A stretch of DNA of 17,260 nucleotides, from NCBI GenBank assembly GCA_946184715.1, contig CAMHGU010000017.1, positions 1 to 17,260 of the forward strand, written 5' to 3'. Below are positions 7,292 to 13,985 of this stretch, piece by piece. Source of the DNA: an uncultured bacterium (GTDB lineage Bacteria; Bacteroidota; Bacteroidia; Bacteroidales; Muribaculaceae). Positions within the stretch are counted from its first letter, which is position 1; each line of letters opens with the position of its first letter. The position numbers were made by a program, and so were the translations under genes. A model generated the notes under the pieces. It did not search any database. It was not told where the DNA came from and saw only the letters and a program-made list of their open reading frames with translations.

Positions 7292-7350
7292 AATTTTGTG
7301 GAAATGTGCTGAAATGTTTGCAAATGTGCTGAAGAGTCACTAATTTTGTG
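7292..7350 (+). repeat. Direct repeats across the promoter of the Crp/Fnr-type gene
   Basis: AAATGTGCTGAA occurs at 7302-7313 and 7322-7333, exactly 20 bases apart (about two helical turns). AATTTTGTG occurs at 7292-7300 and 7342-7350, exactly 50 bases apart. One copy of the 12-mer is in the -33/-7 spacer and the other ends just upstream of the -33 element, so the pair straddles -33. They may be operator or activator sites, perhaps for autoregulation. Confidence 0.5.
7317..7348 (+). promoter_or_regulatory. Promoter of the Crp/Fnr-DUF4924 operon
   Basis: TTTG at 7317-7320 and TAATTTTG at 7341-7348 are separated by 20 bases, a full match to the Bacteroidota -33/-7 arrangement. The predicted transcript start near 7355 lies downstream of a possible GTG start at 7348, which favours the ATG at 7423. 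Confidence 0.7.
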
Positions 7351-7422
7351 TTTTGTAACACTGCTTTGTGGCATTGCCTTAATATTCACGAGGCTGCTTT
7401 CAGGCTCCGGCATAGTAAACTT

Positions 7423-8124
7423 ATGATTAAGAAAAGTACATTGGAACAGGTTATCAGCGAAGATCTTGCTGAGATATGGGCGCTACTCGACCAGGAAGAG
7501 AAGCGACGAGTGCTCGACAACTTTGTGATTCACAATTTCAAGAAGAATCAGATAATCTATGCCGAGGGCGAGAAGCCCGAGTTTATCTGGTGCCTTATCA
7601 AGGGTAAGGTGAAGCTATTTAAGGACGGCATAGGAGGCCGGCAGCAGATACTGCGTCTCTACCGTCCTATTCAATACTTCGGGTATCGCGCTTTCTTTGC
7701 CAATGAGCTTTACGTGTCGAGCGCGGCGGCTTTCGAGGCCTCCACATTAGGGACCATACCAATGCAGATAGTGGAAGAGCTGATCGACCAGAATAAGCAG
7801 CTGGCGTGGTTCTTTATTCGCGAGCTCTCGAAGCACCTGGGCGGCTCCGATACCCGCATTGTCAACTTGACGCAGAAGCACATACGCGGGCGCCTTGCCG
7901 AAGCGCTTACGGTGCTCATCGACAATTACGGATTTGAGGACGATGAGCAGACGCTCAAGATATATATGGCGCGTGAAGACCTCGCCAATCTGTCCAATAT
8001 GACCACCTCCAATGCCATACGCACCCTTTCGAGCTTCGTGCAGGAGCGTATCATCACCGTCGATGGCCGCCGTATCAAGATTATCAACGAATCGCAACTG
8101 CGTAAAATAAGCCGCTTCGGCTGA
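7423..8124 (+). CDS. Crp/Fnr-family transcriptional regulator
   Basis: The 233-residue protein has a cyclic-nucleotide-binding-type beta-roll (about 30-120: IIYAEGEKPEFIWCLIKGKVKLF) followed by a dimerisation helix (about 125-165) and a C-terminal winged helix-turn-helix. The recognition region is about 183-205 (AREDLANLSNMTTSNAIRTL). The phosphate-binding loop of cAMP-binding members (FGE...RSA) is not conserved: here it reads FGYRAFFANELYVSSAAAF, without the key Glu and Arg. There is also no N-terminal cysteine cluster as in Fnr. The effector is therefore unknown and is probably not cAMP. The ATG at 7423 was chosen because a GTG at 7348 falls on the -7 element. The DUF4924 gene follows after 7 bases in the same operon. 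Direct repeats at the promoter may reflect autoregulation. Confidence 0.88.
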   Translation: MIKKSTLEQVISEDLAEIWALLDQEEKRRVLDNFVIHNFKKNQIIYAEGEKPEFIWCLIKGKVKLFKDGIGGRQQILRLYRPIQYFGYRAFFANELYVSSAAAFEASTLGTIPMQIVEELIDQNKQLAWFFIRELSKHLGGSDTRIVNLTQKHIRGRLAEALTVLIDNYGFEDDEQTLKIYMAREDLANLSNMTTSNAIRTLSSFVQERIITVDGRRIKIINESQLRKISRFG

Positions 8125-8131
8125 TTGAGTT

Positions 8132-8692
8132 ATGTTGATAGCGCGACAGAAACGCAGCGAGAATATCGCTGAATATCTGCTCTATATGTGGCAGATAGAG
8201 GACACCTTGCGAGCCTTCGGATTAGACATCAATCGCATCGACGAGCAACTTATAGCCCGCTACAATCTCGACGAGGCCACTCGCAAAGAGATGCGCGAGT
8301 GGTATGAGGGGCTAATCGAGATGATGCGCCACGAGCACGTGACCGAGCGCGGGCATCTGCAAATCAACAAGAACACCCTCTCGGCGCTTGCCGATGTGCA
8401 CAATCAGCTGCTCCGCTCGCCACGCTATGCCGACTACACGGCGCTTTTCTACAAGACACTACCTTTCATAGTGGAGCTGCGGGCCAAGGCCGGCGACGAC
8501 AAGGCCGGCGAGATTGAAACCTGCTTCAATGCCCTCTACGGGGTGCTGATGCTGCGACTTCAGAAACGGGAGATATCGCCCGATACGGAGCTTGCCGTAG
8601 CTCAGATTTCCAAGTTTATCGCCACGCTTGCAGCCTATTACCACAAGAACGAGAAGGAGCCGCTCTTCGACGACGATTCGCCCGTGAATTAA
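8132..8692 (+). CDS. DUF4924 family protein, function unknown
   Basis: This 186-residue, largely alpha-helical soluble protein has no signal peptide or membrane segment. The N-terminus MLIARQKRSENIAEYLLYMWQ and the central DYTALFYKTLPFIVELRAKAG segment fit the DUF4924 family, which I know from Bacteroidales; the assignment is from memory of the pattern. No catalytic motif is visible. The acidic tail (DDDSP) is unremarkable. It starts 7 bases after the Crp/Fnr-type gene and is almost certainly cotranscribed with it, which suggests a linked role, but no function can be inferred. The next gene, bioA, has its own promoter. Confidence 0.75.
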   Translation: MLIARQKRSENIAEYLLYMWQIEDTLRAFGLDINRIDEQLIARYNLDEATRKEMREWYEGLIEMMRHEHVTERGHLQINKNTLSALADVHNQLLRSPRYADYTALFYKTLPFIVELRAKAGDDKAGEIETCFNALYGVLMLRLQKREISPDTELAVAQISKFIATLAAYYHKNEKEPLFDDDSPVN

Positions 8693-8720
8693 CGGCAGCG
8701 TGGCCGAGATGCGCTCAGGC

Positions 8721-8751
8721 ATTGCGGTTAGCCGAAAAATGTGTAACTTTG
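8721..8751 (+). promoter_or_regulatory. Promoter of the biotin operon
   Basis: TAACTTTG (8744-8751) matches TAnnTTTG, with a TTG at 8722-8724, 19 bases upstream. The -7 element is flanked by ATGTG (8739-8743) and CACAT (8752-8756), a small perfect dyad that could be an operator or chance. No BirA-type palindrome (TTGTnAAC-like halves with a spacer) was found in 8693-8776. Confidence 0.65.
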
Positions 8752-8776
8752 CACATCAATCAAAGCTACCTCATAA

Positions 8777-10054
8777 ATGACGGTTAACGACATATTCGAT
8801 AGGGAGCATCTGTGGCATCCCTACACCTCGACAATCAACCCTCTTCCCACCTACAAAGTAGCATCGGCGCAAGGCGTGACCTTGACGCTTGCCGATGGCA
8901 CGATGCTCATCGACGGAATGTCGTCGTGGTGGTGCGCCATTCACGGCTACAATCACCCGGTGCTCAACGAAGCCGTGACCCAACAGCTCGGGCGAATGTC
9001 GCACGTGATGTTCGGCGGTTTGACCCACGAGCCGGCCATCGAGCTTGGCAAACTGCTGCTGAGCATAGTGCCGCCCAATATGAACAATATTTTCTACGCC
9101 GATAGCGGCTCGGTGGCCGTGGAGGTGGCGATGAAAATGGCGATTCAGGCGTCGCTCAGCCGCTTTGAGGACCCCCAGAAAGTCAACTTCGTGACCATAC
9201 GCCGCGGCTATCACGGCGACACGTGGAACGCTATGTCGGTGTGCGACCCGGTGACGGGAATGCACTCGATGTTTGGCTCGGCGCTGAGCCGACGCTACTT
9301 CATCGAGGCGCCGAGTTGCCGCTTCGACGACGAATGGGACCCGGCCTGCTGCCGCGAGCTGGAGCGCACTATCCGACTGCACCACAACGAGCTCGCGGCT
9401 CTGATTCTCGAGCCGATAGTGCAAGGCGCGGGCGGTATGCGTTTCTACCACCCCAATTACCTCAAGGTAGCCCGCGAACTTTGCGACCAATACGACATAC
9501 TTCTGATATTCGATGAGATAGCTACCGGATTCGGGCGCACGGGCAAGCTCTTCGCGTGGGAGCACGCCGACGTGAAGCCCGACATTATGTGTATAGGCAA
9601 AGGCTTAACGGGTGGCTATATGACTATGAGCGCTGTACTAACAACCAAAGAGGTGGCCGACACCATTTCGCGCGGTGAAGCGGGAGTGCTTATGCACGGC
9701 CCCACGTTTATGGGCAACCCCCTCGCTTGCGCTGTAGCGTTGGCCTCCACTAAGTTGCTTCTCTCGACTGACTGGCAAGCGAAGGTGGCTCACATCGAGG
9801 AATCGCTACGCCGGCTTCTCGCTCCGGCTAAGGAGTGGCCCAATGTGGCCGACGTCAGGGTGCTCGGCGCTATCGGCGTAGTGGAGATGAGGCGCACAGT
9901 GGATGTGGGCGCGTTTCAGAAGGAGTGCGTAAAGCGCGGCATCTGGGTGCGACCGTTCGGCAGACTGGTATATGTGATGCCGCCCTACGTCATCAGCGAC
10001 CTCCAGCTGCAGTACCTTATAGAGAATATGCTTGAAATAATCCGCCCGCAATGA
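8777..10054 (+). CDS. bioA: Adenosylmethionine-8-amino-7-oxononanoate aminotransferase
   Basis: BioA converts KAPA to DAPA, using SAM as the amino donor, in biotin synthesis. It is a 425-residue class III PLP aminotransferase, a normal length. Visible signatures are the BioA-specific N-terminus HLWHPYTS (11-18), the WWCAIHGYNHP segment (51-61), the phosphate-binding turn DSGSVAVEVAMK (109-120), FDEIATGFGRTG with Asp246 contacting the PLP ring, the Schiff-base Lys275 in CIGKGLTGG, and HGPTFMGNPLACA (307-319). It is the first gene of the bioA-bioF-bioGC-bioD unit, and its stop overlaps the bioF start by four bases (ATGA at 10051-10054). The ATG at 8777 is about 20 bases downstream of the expected transcript start. 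Confidence 0.96.
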   Translation: MTVNDIFDREHLWHPYTSTINPLPTYKVASAQGVTLTLADGTMLIDGMSSWWCAIHGYNHPVLNEAVTQQLGRMSHVMFGGLTHEPAIELGKLLLSIVPPNMNNIFYADSGSVAVEVAMKMAIQASLSRFEDPQKVNFVTIRRGYHGDTWNAMSVCDPVTGMHSMFGSALSRRYFIEAPSCRFDDEWDPACCRELERTIRLHHNELAALILEPIVQGAGGMRFYHPNYLKVARELCDQYDILLIFDEIATGFGRTGKLFAWEHADVKPDIMCIGKGLTGGYMTMSAVLTTKEVADTISRGEAGVLMHGPTFMGNPLACAVALASTKLLLSTDWQAKVAHIEESLRRLLAPAKEWPNVADVRVLGAIGVVEMRRTVDVGAFQKECVKRGIWVRPFGRLVYVMPPYVISDLQLQYLIENMLEIIRPQ

Positions 10055-11199
10055 CCGACGTTTTCGCCTCATATCTTGAGCGGCTATCGGCCGAGGGCAA
10101 TCGGCGCCATATCAAAAGCGCTGCCGAAGCTCGCGAGCTCTGGCAGCTTACCGACTTGGCCTCCAACGATTACCTCGGCTTGGCTCACCGTCACGAGCTC
10201 GTGGCCGAATTTCTCGCAACAGCCACCGCCGAAGAGCTGCAGCTCACCTCCAGCGCGTCGCGGTTGCTCTCCTTGCGCCAACATTCGCATCAAGCGCTTG
10301 AAGAGACGCTCGCCGCGCTTTATGGCCGTGAGGTGCTACTCTTCAATAGCGGCTACCACGCCAACGTGGGCACGGTGTCGGCACTGGCGGCAATGCCACG
10401 CACGCTGATAATAGCCGACCGTCTGGTCCATGCCAGCATTATCGATGGTATGGTGCTCTCTCGGGCCGACTTCCGTCGTTTCCGCCACAACGATATAGAG
10501 AGCCTGCGCGCGGTAATTCGGCAGAACGACGACCGCTATTCGCGGTTTGTCGTTATCGTTGAATCTATATATAGTATGGATGGTGACGTGGCTCCGCTTG
10601 CAGAGCTTGCGCAACTACGCCGCGAGAACCCCAATATGCTGCTCTATGTAGATGAAGCCCACGCGTTCGGCGTAAGAGGCGAGCGCGGGCTTGGAGTGTG
10701 CGAGGAGTTGGGCATTATAGACGATGTCGATGTCGTCATAGGCACCCTCGGCAAGGCTGCCGCCTCGTCGGGCGCTTTTGTCGCCACCACCCCCACCCTC
10801 AAAGAGTATCTCATCAATGCAGCGCGGAGCCTGATATTCTCTACGGCGTTGCCGCCCATCAACTGCGCTTGGAGCCGTTTCATCATCGAGAGGATAACGG
10901 CAATGAGCGCTGAGCGCAAGCGCCTTGCCCGGCTCTCGGCATTGCTCTACGAATATTGCAATCCGCTCAACGGCGGCATCGAGAGCCGGTCGCAGATAGT
11001 GCCGCTGGTGGTGGGCGATGCGCGGCGAGTGGTGGCCGTTTCAGATGCTCTTCGCCAAGAGGGATTCGTGGCTCTGCCCATTCGCAAACCTACTGTAGCC
11101 GCCGGCACCGAGCGTATCCGTTTCAGCCTTAATGCCTCGCTGCCCGAAGAGGAGGTGCGGCGTCTTATCTCGGTCTTATCCCATACGGAATGGAGCTGA
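10051..11199 (+). CDS. bioF: 8-amino-7-oxononanoate synthase
   Basis: BioF condenses pimeloyl-ACP (or CoA) with alanine to give KAPA. This 382-residue PLP enzyme of the alpha-oxoamine synthase family has DLASNDYLGLA (35-45), DRLVHASIIDG (123-133), the cofactor Asp201 in DEAHAFG and the Schiff-base Lys235 in GTLGKAAASSGAF. The loop that usually reads GSGGSR..SG is SSASRLLSLRQHSH (67-80) here, a noticeable departure that leaves the identity secure. It is translationally coupled to bioA (ATGA overlap), and its 3' end overlaps the bioGC fusion by ten bases, so it is cotranscribed. Confidence 0.95.
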   Translation: MTDVFASYLERLSAEGNRRHIKSAAEARELWQLTDLASNDYLGLAHRHELVAEFLATATAEELQLTSSASRLLSLRQHSHQALEETLAALYGREVLLFNSGYHANVGTVSALAAMPRTLIIADRLVHASIIDGMVLSRADFRRFRHNDIESLRAVIRQNDDRYSRFVVIVESIYSMDGDVAPLAELAQLRRENPNMLLYVDEAHAFGVRGERGLGVCEELGIIDDVDVVIGTLGKAAASSGAFVATTPTLKEYLINAARSLIFSTALPPINCAWSRFIIERITAMSAERKRLARLSALLYEYCNPLNGGIESRSQIVPLVVGDARRVVAVSDALRQEGFVALPIRKPTVAAGTERIRFSLNASLPEEEVRRLISVLSHTEWS

Positions 11200-12578
11200 C
11201 CTTCACATACAAAACACGGGGCCAGCGCTCCGACACCCTGCTGCTCTTCTTCACCGGCTGGGGTATGGACGCCGATACCATTGCGGTGTCGGCCCACTGC
11301 TGCGATGTGTGCGTGGCGTGCGATTATCGCGATTTCACATTCGACGATGCTCCATTGCGCGCTTATCGCAATATTGTGGTGGTGGCGTGGTCGCTTGGCG
11401 TGTATGTGGCGAGCAAAGTGATTGGACCTGTCTCTCCGCTGCCTATAGCGCGCCGCATTGCCGTCAATGGCACCCCCTACCCTGTCAGCCCCGAGCGAGG
11501 CATTGCCCCCTCCGTGTATCAAGGCACAGCCGACAACCTCACCGAAGCCTCGTTGCTGAAATTCAGGCGCAGGATGTGCGGCAGCTCTGCCGAGTTCAGC
11601 TCGTTTATGGAGCGAAAGCCGCGTCGCAGCGTTGAGGCACTCCGCGAGGAGCTGGAGTCGATAAGTCGCCACTTTGCCGAGCACGGCAACGAGGCGTTTG
11701 CAAAGTGGGACACCGCCATCATAAGCGAGCGCGACCGTATCTTTCTTCCCGAGCAGCAACATCGTGGCTGGGCGGGTAATGCGTGGGAAGTGCGCTCTAT
11801 CGACGCTTCGCACCTGCCTGCCGATTTGGCCGCGATTATCTCGCAGGCTGTTGTCGATAAAGAGCTCGTAGTGAACCGATTCTCTCGCAAGGCAGACAGC
11901 TACGATGTCAATGCCGCGCCGCAGCGGCGCATAGCGCAGCGGCTTTTCGAGCTGTGGCGGAGCGTGGGCTTCACGCCCGGCGGCGACATCCTTGAGATAG
12001 GCTGCGGCACCGGAGCGTTCACTCGCATCTACCACGACGAGCTGGCTCCGCATAGCCTTACCCTCAATGATATATGTCCCCCACCCCGCAACCTCGCCTA
12101 TACTCGCTTCGAATGTGGCGACATAGAGAGTATCAACTTCGGCACCGCGCGATTCGATTACGTGGTCAGCTCATCGGCCATACACTGGCTCACCAATCCC
12201 GCGCTTACTTTGCGCCAAGCTGTGGACTGGCTAAGAACGGGCGGGCTGCTTGTGGTTTCGACGTTTGGCAGCCGCAACCTGTCGGAGGTGGCGCAGGCGG
12301 CCGGCGTATCGCTCTTCTACGACAGCGTGGATAAACTCACCGAAGCATTGGCCGAGGTGGCCGATGTCGTGGTGGCAACTGACGAGCTATTGACGGCCCA
12401 CTTCGGCACCCCGCTCGAGGTGTTACGGCATCTGAAATCCACCGGGGTCAATGCATTGCGCCATAATCGCTGGACTAAGGCCCACCTGGAGCGTTTCAGC
12501 TCTCTCTATCCTCGAGCCACCGATGGCTCCTCTCCCCTGACTTTCAACCCCATATACATAATAGCACGTAAGAAATGA
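11190..12578 (+). CDS. bioGC: Fused BioG (pimeloyl-ACP methyl ester esterase) - BioC (malonyl-ACP O-methyltransferase)
   Basis: One 462-residue protein carries both enzymes that open and close pimelate synthesis. BioC methylates malonyl-ACP so it can enter fatty-acid elongation; BioG removes the methyl from pimeloyl-ACP methyl ester. Residues 1 to about 220 match BioG (DUF452, alpha/beta hydrolase): FFTGWGMD (20-27), the nucleophile Ser68 in VVAWSLGVYVA, AVNGTPYP (91-98), NLTE..LLKFRRRMCG (116-131), RDRIF with Asp182 and the likely catalytic His208. From about 224 it matches BioC: the N-terminal NRFSRKADSYD (229-239), SAM motif ILEIGCGTGAF (267-277) and SSSAIHWL (327-334). The linker is very short. 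The frame is continuous with no sign of a sequencing artefact. It overlaps bioF by 10 bases and bioD by 4. Similar fusions are known in Bacteroides. Confidence 0.92.
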   Translation: MELTFTYKTRGQRSDTLLLFFTGWGMDADTIAVSAHCCDVCVACDYRDFTFDDAPLRAYRNIVVVAWSLGVYVASKVIGPVSPLPIARRIAVNGTPYPVSPERGIAPSVYQGTADNLTEASLLKFRRRMCGSSAEFSSFMERKPRRSVEALREELESISRHFAEHGNEAFAKWDTAIISERDRIFLPEQQHRGWAGNAWEVRSIDASHLPADLAAIISQAVVDKELVVNRFSRKADSYDVNAAPQRRIAQRLFELWRSVGFTPGGDILEIGCGTGAFTRIYHDELAPHSLTLNDICPPPRNLAYTRFECGDIESINFGTARFDYVVSSSAIHWLTNPALTLRQAVDWLRTGGLLVVSTFGSRNLSEVAQAAGVSLFYDSVDKLTEALAEVADVVVATDELLTAHFGTPLEVLRHLKSTGVNALRHNRWTKAHLERFSSLYPRATDGSSPLTFNPIYIIARKK

Positions 12579-13222
12579 ATAGTCCCCAAATAATAATGAT
12601 GACAGGAATCGGCACCGGTGTAGGGAAAAGCTACGCCACCGGCTGGCTCGCCCGCCGCTTTGCCGATGCCGGACGAAATGTCACTACCATCAAGATGATA
12701 CAGACCGGCAATGTGGGCTTCTCTGAAGACATCGAGGTGCATCGCCGAGTGATGAGCGTGCCCTTCTCCACTTTCGACCGCGACCTCGTCACCGCCCCCA
12801 TCATAATGAGCTACCCCGCGTCGCCGCATCTGGCAGCGCGCCTCGATGACGTGGATATTGACCTGTCGCGCATCGATGCCTCTATCGCCACCCTCGCCGC
12901 AGCCGGCTACGACACTCTGCTCCTCGAAGCGGCCGGCGGACTGATGGTGCCTATCACCGAGGATTACCTCACCATTGATTACATAAAGGATAAGGGCTAT
13001 CCCACCGCACTTGTGGTCAATGGACAACTCGGCTCCATCAACCATATTCTGCTCTCAATCGAAGCTCTCACTCGCCGAGGCATCACCGTGAGCCACATCA
13101 TCTACAACAGGCATTTCGATGAAGATGAAGTCATTGCACGGGAGACCCGACGTTATATCAGTCAATATGTCGAGCGCAATATGCCCGGCACCGAATATAT
13201 TGAGATGCCTGCCAATCTGTGA
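12575..13222 (+). CDS. bioD: Dethiobiotin synthetase
   Basis: BioD uses ATP and CO2 to close the ureido ring of DAPA, giving dethiobiotin. The 215-residue protein has the P-loop GIGTGVGKSY (11-20), a TIKMIQTGN segment with Lys40 near the expected carbamate-binding position, YPASPHLAAR (80-89), and LLEAAGGLMVPI (116-127) with Glu118. It starts in the ATGA overlap with bioGC, and its stop is within a few bases of the exonuclease gene start, so all are translated from one mRNA. The later motif that usually includes a conserved Asn reads IIYNRHFDEDE here. Biotin synthase (bioB), the next step, is not in this window. Confidence 0.94.
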   Translation: MNSPQIIMMTGIGTGVGKSYATGWLARRFADAGRNVTTIKMIQTGNVGFSEDIEVHRRVMSVPFSTFDRDLVTAPIIMSYPASPHLAARLDDVDIDLSRIDASIATLAAAGYDTLLLEAAGGLMVPITEDYLTIDYIKDKGYPTALVVNGQLGSINHILLSIEALTRRGITVSHIIYNRHFDEDEVIARETRRYISQYVERNMPGTEYIEMPANL

Positions 13223-13224
13223 TT

Positions 13225-13854
13225 ATGAATGTAAGAATTTCAATAGATCGCGCTCTAATCAACGAGATGCCCATAGGTCGCTTCACCGGGCCTATCGAAG
13301 TGATTGACACGCCCGAGAAGCTGTGCCGCGCCCTCGCTGTGATTCGCCGTGAGCCAATCGTGGGTGTGGATACCGAGACACGCCCGTCGTTCCGGGCCGG
13401 CGAGGTACACAAGGTGGCGTTGCTCCAGATTGCCACCATATCGCGTGCCTATCTCGTCAGGCTCATTATGACGGGGTTTACATCCCAGCTGATTGACTTC
13501 CTCGAGAACGATGCCATCACCAAAGTAGGATTGTCGCTTACCGACGACTTCCAGCGCCTCACCGCCTCGGCCACATTCGAGCCGCGAGGCTTTCTCGACC
13601 TTCAAAGCTACGTGGTGCAATTCGGTATCCTCGATCGCTCGTTGCAGCGCATCTACGCCATAATCTTCGGGCAGCGCATCACCAAAGGCCAACAGCTATC
13701 CAACTGGGAGGCGCACGACCTTACCGAGGCGCAGCGCCGCTATGCGGCTACTGATGCCTGGGCCTGTCTCCGCATCTATGAGCATCTGGCGCAAGGCCAC
13801 TTCAACCCCGAAACTTCGCCCTATCGCTTGCCCGACGAGCCTCCGGCCGACTGA
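13225..13854 (+). CDS. DEDDy 3'-5' exonuclease domain protein (RNase D/WRN-like)
   Basis: The 209-residue protein consists of little more than a DnaQ-fold exonuclease domain of the RNase D/Werner type. Counting from the ATG at 13225, motif I is VGVDTETRPSF with Asp49 and Glu51. Motif II is KVGLSLTDDFQRL with Asp107/108. Motif III is RRYAATDAWACLRIYEHL with Tyr173 and Asp177. No HRDC domain is present, unlike bacterial RNase D (usually about 370 residues). It should degrade RNA or DNA from the 3' end; the substrate is unknown. A GTG at 13219 overlapping the bioD stop (GTGA) is an alternative start adding two residues. It is the last gene of the biotin unit, an odd companion for biotin synthesis, and more likely hitchhikes than works in the pathway. 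Confidence 0.85.
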   Translation: MNVRISIDRALINEMPIGRFTGPIEVIDTPEKLCRALAVIRREPIVGVDTETRPSFRAGEVHKVALLQIATISRAYLVRLIMTGFTSQLIDFLENDAITKVGLSLTDDFQRLTASATFEPRGFLDLQSYVVQFGILDRSLQRIYAIIFGQRITKGQQLSNWEAHDLTEAQRRYAATDAWACLRIYEHLAQGHFNPETSPYRLPDEPPAD

Positions 13855-13948
13855 CCCCAAACAGCTATCTCACCGATTGTCGAAAGATTTCAGCAACCAC
13901 AGCGGCATATTTCTTGATGTGGATGCACAAAGTATCCGATTTTATATG

Positions 13949-13956
13949 TAAATTTG
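13949..13956 (+). promoter_or_regulatory. -7 element upstream of ade
   Basis: TAAATTTG matches TAnnTTTG and lies 29 bases before the ATG at 13986. It is downstream of a spurious in-frame ATG at 13914, so the shorter adenine deaminase start is preferred. No clear -33 element is seen. Confidence 0.5.
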
Positions 13957-13985
13957 TACAAAACTATACCGTAAAGCTGAATCAT

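Larger units (their letters stand above)
6988..7422. other. 435-base gap without an intact gene
   Basis: From left to right the stretch holds the transporter's terminator (7018-7054), a coding-like minus-strand fragment (7054-7194), a 12-bp palindrome abutting a short GTCC tandem repeat (7191-7227), a GC-rich dyad with GCGGTTA/TAACCGC arms (7255-7261 and 7276-7282), two sets of direct repeats and the crp-like promoter (7292-7350), and about 70 bases of leader. No tRNA or other known RNA is recognised. Confidence 0.6.

Noticed and set aside
7207..7413. Minus-strand 68-codon frame in the gap before the Crp/Fnr-type gene
   Set aside because: It runs through the promoter repeats and the tandem repeat, with no family resemblance.
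7348..7422. Upstream GTG extension of the Crp/Fnr-type protein
   Set aside because: The GTG overlaps the -7 element, upstream of the likely transcript start, and the added residues do not look like the family.
6988..7422. Possible tRNA, small RNA gene or insertion-sequence end in the largest gap
   Set aside because: No cloverleaf, no CCA end, no transposase frame and no paired terminal repeats with target duplication were seen; only the elements listed as features.
8693..8776. Possible BirA operator or biotin-related riboswitch upstream of bioA
   Set aside because: No BirA-type half sites with a spacer and no extended conserved fold could be found in the 84-base gap.
10947..12053. Long minus-strand open frame (368 codons) opposite bioF and bioGC
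   Set aside because: It spans the junction of two clear genes on the other strand; its composition is that of a GC-rich shadow frame.
13914..13985. Upstream ATG extension of adenine deaminase
   Set aside because: It precedes the TAAATTTG -7 element, and the family N-terminus begins at the ATG at 13986.
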